From: Irineochytrium annulatum
Lineage: Eukaryota > Chytridiomycota > Chytridiomycetes > Chytridiales > Chytridiaceae
Length of the DNA: 20,093 bases
Assembly (NCBI GenBank): GCA_027600665.1
Contig: JADGJL010000484.1
Coordinates: 1-20,093 of the forward strand
Direction: 5' to 3'
The notes beneath the pieces are model-generated. The model had not been told where the DNA came from. It saw nothing but the letters and a program-made list of their open reading frames with translations, and made no database searches. Shown in pieces: positions 1 through 12,800 of the stretch; the first letter of the stretch is position 1, and each line of letters starts with the position of its first letter. The position numbers and the translations under genes are program-made.

Positions 1-41
1 ACCCCAGGGACCTCACACCGATTTCCCACCCTTCCCACAGG
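1..41 (+). other. Possible 3' splice site just upstream of the first visible ATG
   Basis: A pyrimidine-rich stretch ends in CCCACAG at 34-40, directly before GATG. This looks like an intron acceptor, and the frame is also open leftward to the window edge with no stop. So the ATG at 42 may be an internal methionine of exon 2, or the true start. The sequence cannot decide between them. Confidence 0.4.
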
Positions 42-814
42 ATGCCGCAGCCCGAGATGCGGGACCTGTCGGCCCCCGTGAACGCAGGGAAGCCGCAGAA
101 GACGCTGTATGAGCAATACTCGGCCCTTGCCACGCCCGGCCCTGCAGCCGGCAGATCCAACCGCGTGCCGGATGACGAAGAGGATGACGAGGACGAAGGC
201 GAGGAGGAGGCGCAGGGCCTGCTTAACAACGCCGCGTCCGCGCCCTCATCGAAGAAGCCGAACCCGGACCGCGTGGCCGTTGTCGGCGACGATGACGACG
301 AGGAGGACGACGATGAAGACGAGGACGAGGACGAGGAGGACGATCCGTTTGACCCAGAGACGATGCTGTACGCCGCTGCCGACAAGGTGTACTTCCAGGG
401 GAAGCGGAAGCGGTCGCTCGCGTCCATGAAGAGCTCGTTCCTGAATAGGACCAACACGTCCAGGGCGAGGCAGATGACCCACCTCGCGGCCTTGGGCAAG
501 CCGGACCGGAACCCGCTGTCGCGAGTGGCCGGGTGGTACACGCCGACGTACGACTATATGTCGCCGGGCATGTCGGACGCAGAGAGGAAGCGGCCGAGGT
601 ACTGCGGCGGCAGTTTGAAGAAGTGGCAGTTTGTCCTCGCACATTTCGCGTTCCTTGCTGGCATGGGTATGTCCCCTTCATTTGCCCCCTGTTGCAACGT
701 TCTTCCACCGCCCTGCTGTAACGTTCTAACGCATGTAAAAAACAGCCTTCGTCACCCTCGCCCCCATTATGTACTTCATCATTATCCCCCAGATCATCCA
801 AAACACCCTTAACC
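42..814 (+). other. Cytosolic acidic tail and transmembrane anchor of the giant protein
   Basis: Exon 1 encodes two Asp/Glu runs (residues 44-56 and 83-101), then a basic and Ser/Thr-rich stretch with RKRSL at 122-126, which fits the basophilic R-K-x-S-hydrophobic consensus of PKA-like kinases. The membrane segment is split by the first intron (667-745): FVLAHFAFLAGM comes from exon 1, and FVTLAPIMYFIII from exon 2 follows an alanine codon that spans the junction. No cleavable signal peptide precedes it, so it should act as a signal anchor with the tail on the cytosolic side. Confidence 0.75.
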
Positions 815-3800
815 AGACCGGCATGGACCAGATCACCCTCAATAATCTCGACGTCAACGCCTTCAAGCCCGCCTCCGTCGGCTTCCACCTTTTCGCGCAA
901 ATCCGCCGGCCAACAATCTTCCCCGTCCGCGCGGGGTTAGGGGACCTCACCCTCCACATCGTCGACGAGCAAAACAACCTCCTCATGGACGCCCAGGTGC
1001 CCGCCATGCAGTTCTGGATCGACCGAGAGATCGTCATTGACATGGACGCGAAGGTCTCGTTTGAGGGATCCAACACGCCGGCGCTACAGAAGCTCATGCT
1101 GGAGTTTTCGACCGTCGGGCTTGTCAACAGGACCTTTACTGCGAGGATGAACGCAAAGATCTCGGTGTTTGGGATCCCCGTGTACTGGGCGCTGCCACTT
1201 TACAAGGCGTTCCCGGTCTCGGGCGTGCAGAATAACCTTGTCAGCGTGTTCAGCGCCCTGCCGAACTTTGCGAGGGTCTCTGCCAGCAACATGAGTAAGT
1301 TCTCTTTTCTTTCCATTTTTTTTGCGCTTGCAGTTCATCTAACCGCTTTACCCAACGTAAATAGACAATTTGATTGAGAACGAGTACGCCAACGACCCGT
1401 CCTCCCTCATCACGTTCGTCAACGCCACCCTTTTCCCCAAGATGGCGATCCAGAGCCTCGACATCGCCGTTACGGACACGGGCATGACGCTTGGCGTTGG
1501 CGTGAGGTTCCAGAACCCGACGATGATCTCGCTACGTAACTTTGAGTCAGCGGAGGTCGGCTTTGCGCTCGAGGGCACCGACGTCGCCAGGGTGAAAGTC
1601 TCGAACATCAGCCTCACGGATTCCATCCAGACCCTCAACCTTGTCGCGGACGTCGCGTTCGACACGTCGAACCCGGCCGCGATCACGGCCGCGATCGGGG
1701 ACGCGGTTCAGAGGATTTTGTTTTTGGGGGATTACAACGTCAAGCTGGCCGTCACGGGCCCGATCTCGCTCGTCCAGACCGGCTACGTCCAGAAATTCAC
1801 GGATAAGTTCGAGCTTGTCTTGCCGAGTAAGCCCTTGCCGCTCCTCTTTTTTGCGTCGATTTAAAACTAACTTCGTCTGTTCAACAGCCGACCAACTACT
1901 CTCCTCCTTCAACTTCGACAGGATTAAGTCCCTCTTGACCCCGTCCGGCATCGCCGAAATCATTTCCAACTCGTCCATAACGGCCGACGTTACCTCGAAG
2001 GGCATCGCCGCCTCCGCGCTCGTCGCGCTCGCCAAGTTCCTCCCACTTCCGCCTAAGGTCTCGTTCCCGTACCACACTTCCCTTGGGATCTACGGTGGTA
2101 GCCACGAGATTATGACCATGAAGTTGGACCCTATCAACATTAACACGAACAGGACCACCATGAGCCTTGGCGCTGGTATTAACATCGTGCCTGTTAACAC
2201 GCAGGCTGCTGCAACTGCTCTGGCGGCGGCTATCAACCCGATTCTGGCCGCTAACCCGACCGTAAGTTTTTTCGGTCTATGCCGGCTTATAAGCTGCTTA
2301 ACTAACTATCATTCTGTTACAGAACTCGTCCATCAACATCGGGCAGATCTATATTATGAAGCCCGACAACAAAACTCACTTCGCCTGGACGGATGCCCTC
2401 TTCGGTCCCGCGTCCGGCGCGCCCATCACTATCAACATCCCGGCCAACGTCGTCAACACGACGTCGATCATCGACATGTTGACGGACAACGAGTCCAGCC
2501 TGCCTATAAGCATCGCGAGCCTTAACATGACCCAGCTGGACGACGCGCCCGGGTTTGGTGTCAAGGGCCTGGTCGGCATCATGCTCCCCACCACGATCGA
2601 CAACGCCCACTTGAACGTGAACCTTGGCTACGCCGGCGCGACCGTAATGGCGGAGTCCCAAAAGCTCGCGGCCGCCCAGCTTCTATCGGGCCTCGTCCTC
2701 CCGGCGCCAAATAACCAGACCAACATCAACGCCAACATGATTCTGAGCCCCTCGAGCGCGGCGCTCACCAAGTCGCTCCAGAACCTTGTCAACAGCTTCG
2801 TAATCGACAATGCGCCTGCCTCGAGCATCGGCGTCACCGGCCTCGAATTCGGCCCCTCGCAGCCGCAGGCCTTTATCACTTTCTCCAAGGTTCAGATTGA
2901 GCTCTCGACCGCCGGTTTGAAGAACCTCGTCTCGAAGACGGTCACAGGCCTCGAGAAGTCGATCCTTAAGCCCGGTGCTATCCGCCCGAACCGCGCTGAC
3001 CTCCAGGTCGTGACCTCGACCAACTTGACCGCCACTATTGGTGCTCAGATTAAGAACCCGACCGGCGTCCAGGCCTCAGTCGGATCCCTCGCTCTTGCTA
3101 TGAGCCTCGGCGGCAGCACCCTCGCGTCCCTCGCGGCTGACCCTGTATCCCTCCTCACGGGCACTACAAACTTGACCGCTAACGCCCGCCTCACTATCGC
3201 GACGGGAGCTAATGGCATGGCGAAGAACGTCGCCCAGCTTGCCAACGCCCTTCTGGCCGTCAACTCAACCTTTGCGAAGGCCCCGTCCATCTCCGTTGGC
3301 GGCATCACCCTCACGCCGGCCAACAACGCCTCCGCCGCCGCCAAAATTGACCAGCTCGCCGGCGTGACCGTTACCCTGCCCGCTTCCCTCCTCGATATAC
3401 TCAACCCACTCGCTGGAGGCGGGCTTCACTTCAGCGCCACGAGCCCCATCGACCTCTCGGCCCTGCTCCCCGGCAGCGATTTCCTCTCCCGCCTCGCGAT
3501 CAAGCCCCAGGCCGTGGATATCATCGTCGGTCAGAACTCGACCATCAGCGGTGGCGCCGCTGTCGGGTACAACAATCCCTACGCCTTGGCCGGCAAGTTC
3601 CCGTACCTTCAGGCGTCTATGGGCCTCGGCGATGCGGCCGACGTCGTCGACATGAAGCTCACCACGCTCCAGCTCCTCAATGGCCCCGGCGTACTCGCGC
3701 CCGGTTTCTCCGCTATCATCTCGAAGGACCCTAAGGCCGCGGTGGCCGTCGCGGCGCTCGTCGACGGCGTCGTCAAGACGGACCGCGTTAACGTCCCCGT

Positions 3801-6800
3801 CGTCGTCGGCGGCCTCGGCTTCGGCGCGTCGCCAACGGACGTCTCGGACCTGCTCTCGCTCGTCAGCGTCGACGTGTCCCCGCTCATCGCGAACTACAGC
3901 GTCGGCGGCTTCATCAACGACATCATCGCGCAGGTCCTCCCATTCCGGCTGCCCGCCACCATATCAGACCTTGAGTCCTTCTTAACATCCTCCGCCGCCG
4001 GTGGATCGCTCGCAATCAACACGCTCCCGCAGAAGAGCATTGGCGTCAAGACGCCGGGCTTGCAGCTGGCGCTCCCGTTCGAATTGACGGTGGAGTGTGG
4101 GTACATAAGCGCCGCTATGGGCATCGATGCGAACCCGTTGGTGGTGTTGAATGTGCCCGCGGGTATTAAGGCGAGCACGTCAGGCGGGAAGGTTATGTTG
4201 GCGGTTGATGCAACGGCTCAATTTGTGGACACGGATGCGACGCAGACGTCGGTTGCGGACTTGATCAAGGCTTATTTCGCAGGCGTGACGGTAAGTGTTA
4301 ACCTTGCTTTGGCTGGCTGTGCACATATTGACTTTTATACTTGCAGTTCGGCACCACCGCGGTCCACGTCTCCAAGCTCGGCCTCGGCTACTCGCAGGCG
4401 GACCAGATCACTGCCCTCTCCCAGGTCGACCTCGGCCTCGCGCTCGCCAACCTAATTAAGCTCACGGGGCCGTCGGACGTCTCTTCCCTGCTCGGCTCGC
4501 TGCACCCGTCCGTGACGGGCACGCTCGACATCGTGACCAAACCCTCGAACAACCTCGCCATCGGCGTCTCGGCCGGCATGAAGCTCCCCTTCGCTATCTC
4601 CGCGTCCGTCGGCTACGTCGCCTCCAAGGTCGACCTGGATATCAACCCTCTCACGGTTTTCACCCTGCCCTCCGGTATCGCGGTCCAATCCGACCCTGCG
4701 GGCAACGTCAACCTTGGCGTCAACACCACGCTCCAGCTCATTGACAACGACGGCACCAGGACCGAGGTCGCGTCCATTGTCAACAACCTCGTTGCTGGCA
4801 AGATGCTCGGCGCCTCTGTCGTCCTCTCCGGTCTGGGCCTCGGGGCGTCGGCTACGGACACCATCACGGCCCTCAATAAGGTCGTCCTACCCCTCAACCT
4901 CGACGCCGCTATCCAAGTCCTCCTCGGCATGCCCGCCTCATCGGCCTTTAACCTCCCCTCGCTCCTCAAAGGCCTTAACCCAAGCCTTGGCGCTACCACG
5001 ATCGAGACGAAGCCACAAAAGACCCTCGCGCTTAACACGGCTGTTGAGTTTACGTTCACGCTCCCGATCTCGGTCAACTTCCAAACCGGTTACTTCGCAG
5101 CCCAGAGCGGCCTCGGCGGGAACGACCTCGCGTCGTTCAGCCTGCCCGGGCTTTCGCTAGATGCGGGCAAGGTTGGCGCGAACAGGATCGCGCTCAAGAT
5201 TGCCCCCACGGTTGTGTTTGATGATACCGATGCAACGCAGACGACGATTGCGGAGGTCGCGGACAAGTTCTTTAACGGGGCTCGCGTGAGTACTTTATTG
5301 ACTTCATTCGATGCTAAAACGGGGCTACGTATTAACCACTTATAATAGCTTTCGTCGACGCTTGACCTTGTGAACATCGGTATCGGTGCTTCCGCCTCTG
5401 ACACGCTCTCGATCCTATCGAAGGTCGCCGTCCACGCTGACCTGGACCTCCTTGCAGACGCCGTTTTCCCTCGCAACGGTGCCACGGATGTCGCCTCGCT
5501 TCTTTCTAGCCTCCACCCGTCCGTCACCGGCGCGATCGGTATCACGACGCAGCCCTCGAACCACCTCGGCGTCAGCGCCGCCGCGGGCCTGATCCTCGGC
5601 TTCCCCGTTTCCGCCACCGTCGGCTACGTCAGCTCCAACATCGGGCTGAACGCGAACCCGCTCACGGTATTCCAGCTGCCCCAGGGTATCGCTGTCGCAC
5701 CCGACGCGGCGGGCGTTTCACGCATTAATGTCAACACGTCGCTCGCCCTTCTCGACAACGACGGTACGCGCACGGACGTCGCCAACCTAGTCAACAACGT
5801 CCTCGCCGGCAAGCCCCTCGGCGCGAGCGTCGTTCTGTCCCAGCTTGGCCTCGGGTACTCCTCGACCGACACAATCACGGCCCTCAACAAGGTTTCGCTC
5901 CCGGTCTCCCTCGACTCGGCACTCCAAGTCCTCCTCGGCAGCGATGCTAGCCAGGCCTTCTCGCTGACTACGTTGCTTAAGGACCTGAACCCGTCGATTG
6001 GCGCGACTACGGTCGTAACGAAGCCCCAGAAGACCCTCGACCTGTCGACGAACGTTGCGTTCAACTTTGCCATTCCGATCTCGATCAACTTCCAAGCCGG
6101 TTACTTTGCGGCTCAGAGCGGTCTTGGCGGTGACAACCTCGCGACGTTCAGCCTGCCCGGCTTGGCGTTGAACGCTCTCAACGGAACTAAGAGAATGTCC
6201 TTGGCCATTGCGCCCACACTCGTGTTTGATGATAGCGACGCCACGCAGACGACCATCGCCAGCGTCGCAAACAATTTCTTTAGCGGAGCTCCAGTATGTT
6301 TTCGCAATTCCGTAATTTCATCCTTCCCAACCTAAATGATAATGCCTTCCAGCTCGCGTCGACGCTCGACCTTGTCAACCTCGGCATCGGTGTCTCGCAA
6401 TCCGACACGCTCTCCATCCTCTCGAAGGTAGCTGTCCACGCCGACCTCGACATTTTGGTGAACGCAATCTACCCCCGTAACGGGCCGACCGACGTCGCGA
6501 CCCTCCTCAAAGGTTTCAGCCCTTCCGTCTCCGGCACCGTCGGCATCGTTACCCAGCCCTTGAACCACCTTGGCGTCAGCGCGAGCGCCGGCCTGAAGCT
6601 GCCTTTCCCTGTGACGGCAAACCTTGGCTACCTCGGCTCGAACATCGGTCTCAACAGCAACCCTCTCGCGCAGTTCGTCTTGCCTACCGGTATCAACGTC
6701 GCCCCAGATGCTGCTGGTGCCATCCAGCTTAATGTCAACACCTCGCTCGCTCTCGTGGATAACGAGGGCACTCAGACGGATGTTGCGACGCTCGTGAACA

Positions 6801-9800
6801 ACTTCCTCGCTGGCAAGTCGCTGAACGCCAACGTCGTCCTTTCTGGCCTTGCTCTCGGCGCATCCCCCTCCGACACAATCACCGCCCTGAACAAGGTTGA
6901 CCTGCCCCTCTCCCTCGACGCCGCTATCGCCCTCTTCCTCGGCGCTGCGCCCGGCACGCTCACGCTCCCGAACTTGTTAAAGGACCTCAACCCGTCCATT
7001 GGTGCCACCACGGTTGAGACCAAGCCCCAGAAAACGCTTGAGCTTTCGACGAACGTTGCTTTTAACTTTGCTCTCCCAATTGCGGTCTCGTTCCAGGCTG
7101 GTTATTTCGCGGCGCAAAGCGGCCTCGGCGGCAACAACCTTGCGACGTTCAGCCTGCCCGGCTTGTCGTTGAAGCCCGGGAACGGCACCAACAGGATCGC
7201 GCTCAGTATCGCTCCGACGCTGGCCTTTGATGACTCGGACGCGACGCAGACGACCGTTGCCAACGTTGCCAACAACTTCTTTGCTGGCTCTCCAGTATGT
7301 TCACAGTGTATTGTAAAACCTCACGCGGATACTAACATCTATTTAACAGTTGGGGTCGACCCTGGACCTTGTGAACGTTGGTATTGGTGCGTCTTCCTCC
7401 GACACCCTTTCGGTCCTCTCGAAGGTTGCCGCCCACGTGGACCTCGATGAGATCGTCAACGCCGTCTACCCGCGCACTGGCCCGATCGATCTTGCAACCC
7501 TCCTTCAGTCCCTGAACCCGTCCGTTTCCGGTGCGGTTGGCATTGTGACCCAGCCGTCGAACCATCTTGGCGTGTCTGTCGCGGCGGGACTGAAGCTTCC
7601 CTTCCCGGTCTCGGCCACGCTTGGTTACCTCGGCTCCGATGTTGGTCTGAATGCCAACCCGCTTGCGAACTTCGTCCTCCCGACCGGCATTGCTATCGCT
7701 CCCGATGCCACTGGCGCTGTTGCCTTGAAGGTTAACACCTCATTGGCTCTAACCGACAACGACGCCACGAGGACGGATGTCGCGAACCTCGTTAACAACC
7801 TGCTGGCGTCAAAGCCGTTTGGTGCCAACGTTGTTCTTTCTGGCCTTAGCATCGGCGCTTCCCAGTCCGACCAAATCACCGCCTTGAGCAAGGTAGCGCT
7901 CCCGCTCTCGCTAGACGCCGCCGTCCAAATCCTGCTCGGCGTCGCTCCCGGCACGGTCTTAAACCTCCCCACCCTGCTCAAGAACCTCGACCCGTCGCTC
8001 GGCGCCACCACAGTCTCGACCAAGCCCCAAAAGACGCTGGACCTCTCGACCGACTTGGCTTTCAACCTTGCTCTGCCATTGTCGGTCTCATTCCAAGCTG
8101 GATACTTTGCGGCTCAGAGTGGCATCGGCGGCGATAATCTCGCCACCTTTAGCCTGCCCGGGCTTGCCCTCACGGCTCTTAATGGGACTAACCGGATGGC
8201 CCTCAAGATCGCGCCCACCATTGTCTTCGACGATAGTGATGCGACGCAGACGACATTGGCCGCGGTTGCGAACAATTTCTTCAGCGGTGCACCGGTATGT
8301 TATTAATGTCTCCATTTTGTTTGATTTTTGCTAACTTTTTTCAACGCAGCTCGCCTCTACTGTCGATCTCGTAAACGTCGGCATTGGTGCATCGTCGATG
8401 GACACGCTTTCCGTTCTTTCGAAGGTTAACGTGCACATGGACCTTGACATGATTGTCGAGGCCGTCTTCAACCGTACAGGCCCGACCGACCTCGCGAGCC
8501 TGTTACAAACGTTTATGCCGTCGATCGGGAACTCGCTGGCGGGCTCGGTTGGTATCAAAACACTTCCGGCCAACCATCTTGGTGTTTCAGCAAACGTTGC
8601 TTTGAAGCTGCCTTTCCCGATCACTGCAAATTTGGGGTACTTAGGATCGTCCATCGCCCTTGACTCAAACCCGCTTGCAAATTTCTTGCTCGCAGACGGC
8701 CTTAAAGTTGCTCCCCTTGCATTCAACGGCACTGTGATTAACGTCAACACGTCGCTCGCTCTTACCGACAACGCCGCTACCCAGACGGGTGTCGCCAATC
8801 TTGTCAACAACCTCGTCGGCAACAAGCCGTTGGGCTCCTTTGTCCAACTGTCCGCCCTTCAGCTTGGTTCTTCCGCATCTGACACAATTACGGCTCTTAA
8901 CAAGGTCGTGCTTCCGCTTTCGCTCGACGCCGCAATCGGCCTTGTACTCGGTACCGAACCCGGCACTGGCTTCAACATTCAGAACATTATTAGCAACTTG
9001 AATGCGTCCATCGGAGCGACGACAGTCGAGACCAAGCCCCAGAAGACCCTCGACCTTTCTACCAGCCTTGCCTTCACCCTCTCCGTTCCGATATCGGTAA
9101 ACTTCGAGGCTGGCTACTTCGCAGCCCAAAGCGGGCTTGGCGGCAACAGCCTTGCGACGTTCAGTTTGCCTGGCGTTTTTATGCGCCCTGCCGACGGTAC
9201 GAACAGGATCGCCCTCAACATTGCGCCCACACTTGTTTTCGACGACACCGATGCGACGCAGACTACTATCGCCATGGTTGCGAACAATTTCTTTAGCGGT
9301 GCACCTGTACGTATTATGCCTTTCAACTGTCCTCAATTAATATTTTACAAAGCTTGCCTCGACCCTTGATTTGGTGAATGTTGGAGTCGGTGCGTCTCAA
9401 TCGGACACCCTTTCGGTACTATCAAAAATTAACGTTCACATGGACCTCGACATGCTCGTGAACGCAATTTACCCGAGGAGCGGCCCCACCGATGTCGGAA
9501 CACTTCTTTCTTCTCTCAGCCCCTCACTCTCGGGTACTGTTGGAGTCGCGGTTCAGCCTGCGAACCACCTCGGTGTGCGCGTTGCGGCGGGCATCAAGCT
9601 TCCCTTCCCCGTCAGCGCTACAATTGGCTACTTGGCCTCGAACGTAGGCCTCGACTCGAACCCACTTGCCATCTTCAGCCTACCTACCGGGACGGTCGTC
9701 AAGCCCGACGCTTCGGGTAACGCCACCCTGAACATTGACACCGTCCTGCAGATGGTGGACAACGCCGCGACTCAGACGACCGTCGCCAACATAGTCAACA

Positions 9801-12800
9801 ACCTTGTTGCGTCGAAGCCTCTCGGATCGTCGGTTGAGCTTTCGGCGCTCGGCATTGGTGCTTCGGCTACCGACACCATTACCGCACTAAACAAGGTTGT
9901 CCTCCCGTTGTCTCTGGATTCGGCCATCCAAATTCTCCTTGGGACTGCTCCCGGCGCCGGTCTTAGCATTGCTTCCTTGCTCAGCAACTTGAACCCTGCT
10001 ATCGGTGCGACGTCCGTCAACACGCTGCCGCAAAAGAGTCTCAGCTTGTCTACAAATGTTGCCTTCAACTTGGCTCTTCCGATCTCGATTTCCTTTAAGG
10101 CTGGGTACTTGGCAGCCGCGACGGCACTCGGCCAGAACCCGTTAGCGACTTTTAGTCTTCCCGGATTTGACCTTGAGCCGGCTGCGGGCGGTCGGCAGAA
10201 CCTCTCAATTGCCCCTACCCTTCAATTCGATGACACGGACGCCACTCAGACCACTCTCGCGACGGTCGTCAACAACTTCTTCGCTGGCACTAAGGTGAGA
10301 TAGGTTTTGCAATTTAGAACTCGTTCTCACATTGATTTGACAGCTTGCGTCCACTTTGGGTCTTAGCAGTCTTCAAGTCGGAGCCTCATCGACCGACCTC
10401 CTTACGGTTGTCTCGAAGATTAACACGCAGCTGGACCTCGATATGGTCGCCGACGCTGTCTACCCCCGCAGCGGTCCGACCGATGTTGCTTCCTTGCTAA
10501 AGGGCCTAAACCCGTCTGTCGGCGGTGTCATTGGCATCGAAACCCTGCCTGCGAACTCGCTCGGCCTTAACGCGGATGTTGCTTTGAAGTTGCCGTTCGC
10601 TCTTCAAGCCTCCGTCGGATTTGTGCAGTCAACTATCGCCATTGACAACAACCCCCTGACGATGCTTGGTCTGCCAAACGGGATCAAGGTTACACCCGAT
10701 GCCAGCAACAATGCAAACTTGTCGGTCTCTACTACGTTGAAGATGCAGGATAACGACGCCACGCAAACGACAGTTGCCGCCTTGGTCAACCGCCTCGTCT
10801 CTGGCCAATCCCTGAGCACATCGGTTGAAATCAGTGGCTTGCTTCTCGGCAACTCCGCTACCGACACGTTCACGGCGCTTTCGAAGGTGTCCCTCCCGTT
10901 GAGCCTTGATGCCGCTATCGCTATCGTTCTTGGAACAAACCAGCCTTTGGTGGATATCACCACTCTTTTGCAGAACCTTAACCCTTCGATTGGCACTACG
11001 ACCGTAACCACGCTTCCGAACAAGGCTCTGTCGCTCAACACCACTGTCGCTTTCGGACTTAACCTTCCGTTCCAAGTGACGTTCAAGGCCGGTTTCCTTT
11101 CGGCACTTGCCGGCATCGGCGGCAACCCTTTAACATCGTTCGCCCTTCCGGGATTGTCCTTGTCCGCTCTCAGCGGCGGCAGGACTTCGCTTTCTGTTGA
11201 TACCGACTTGAACTTCGTTGACACCGAGGCAACTCAGACCGCTCTGGCGAACCTTGTTAACAACTTTTTGAGCGGCGCTAAGGTGAGAAATTTTAAAGCG
11301 TTTGCAAATGATCTCATTACTTTTCAGTTGGCCACGACGGCGGACGTCTCTCAGCTGAAGATCGGGGCTTCGGCAACGGACTTGTTGACGGTCGTGAGCA
11401 AGGTCGATGCTGGCATTGACCTAGACCTAGTTGTCAATGCCGTGTTCCCGCGGAAGGGCCCGGTCGACGTCGCCAGTTATATTGCTAAGTTCCTGTCTCA
11501 GGGGATTAACGACGCATCTGGTGTGAAGATTTCGAAGGCGAGCCTGATGGCTCAGCCTAAGGCCGTGCTCAACGCCAACCTTGGCGCCACTATCGCATTG
11601 CCCCTTCCGTTCGAGGTTGTGTTGAACATCGGGTACTTCAGCGTCGGCAACGCCAACATCGATTCAATCGCCCTGCTCGGTGCAACGGTCTCGAACTTTG
11701 TCTACGACGCGAATAACAACACGAACCTTGCTGCTGTTATTGCAATTAATGAGTCGCAGGCGATGGCGGACAAGATTCGGGACGTGCTCGCAGGGTTCTT
11801 CAACAACGGCAAGTTCCCTTCGTCATTCGGCGTCGGGCAGCTGAGCATGGGTGCGACCAGCACCGACGTCATTACAGCCCTGAACAAGGTTGCTGTCAGT
11901 ATCGCCATTGATCCTATCGGACAAGTCCTTGCAAAGTACGTGCAAAGCTTGGTGACAAACTTTATCAACGACATCCCTGGCGGCCAACTTGGTTCACTCG
12001 GCAACACCAACGGTCCGATCTCAATCAACCTGGGGCAAAATATCTCGGTTATTCTGAACAACCTTGACGCGCAATTCCAGCCTGCCGACCTTATCACCGT
12101 CGCGATCGGTGCTGGCTTAGACTTCCCGTTTCCTGTCGAGGCGAGCTTGCCTTACATGTCCTTCGCCATTCAACTTGACGACGTCCCTGCCATCGGCGGT
12201 GATGTAACCGGGTTCAACGTCGTTGGCGGCGCCACCTCAGCCTTGAAACTTGGTTCGAACATCCAAGTCCACGATACCGACAACTTGGCGAACAAGGTTG
12301 CGGCTATTGCGTCTGCATTCTTCGGTAACCAACCTCTCCCCGGCAACGTCATCATTTCCAATCTCGCGTTTGGCATGTCGGAGCAAGACGCGATAAAGGA
12401 CTTCTCCGAGGCTTCTATCCCAATTAGCTTAAGCTACATCACTGGCCCGTTCCTGACTGGCCTCAACAAGTCCATTGACGTCGTCGACTTGATCAAAAGG
12501 TTTGTTTTCCTTTTAGACCCGAAAATTCTAATCATTATTGTTCGGATGCGCAGGTTCCAAATCAAGCTGAACAATGTCGCCGTGCAGTCTCAGCCCGGAC
12601 GTCAGCTCAGCGCAAACGTCGGCGCCTCCTTCAACGACGCATTCCCTCTCGCAGTCAGCCTCCCGTTCATCGGCCTTGGCGTCGGCCTCGATGCCGTCGA
12701 TATGGCTTCCGCGACCGTCTCAGGCTTGGCCCTAACACCCGGTTCGAACACATTGAAGCTCGGCTCCTTAATCAGCATCCCGTCGTCTTCGAGCGCGCAA

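Noticed and set aside
223..900. Minus-strand open frame of 225 codons opposite the first exons
   Set aside because: It is Arg/Pro/Ser-rich low-complexity sequence crossing the first exon and its splice junction. The opposite strand has a membrane segment, splice sites and a continuous protein.
1641..1889. Alternative plus frame running through exon 3 and intron 3
   Set aside because: Before the acceptor it is Ser/Arg low complexity in the wrong frame. Only the part after 1888 is real exon 4.
4613..9336. Many minus-strand open frames of 100-220 codons opposite the repeat exons
   Set aside because: They recur at the same place in each repeat unit because they are antisense shadows of conserved, GC-rich coding sequence.
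4347..11282. Nucleotide-level tandem repeat as a CRISPR array, satellite or mobile element
   Set aside because: The periodicity of about 1 kb is that of coding exons with intact phase and splice sites. There are no short direct repeats with spacers, terminal repeats or transposase.
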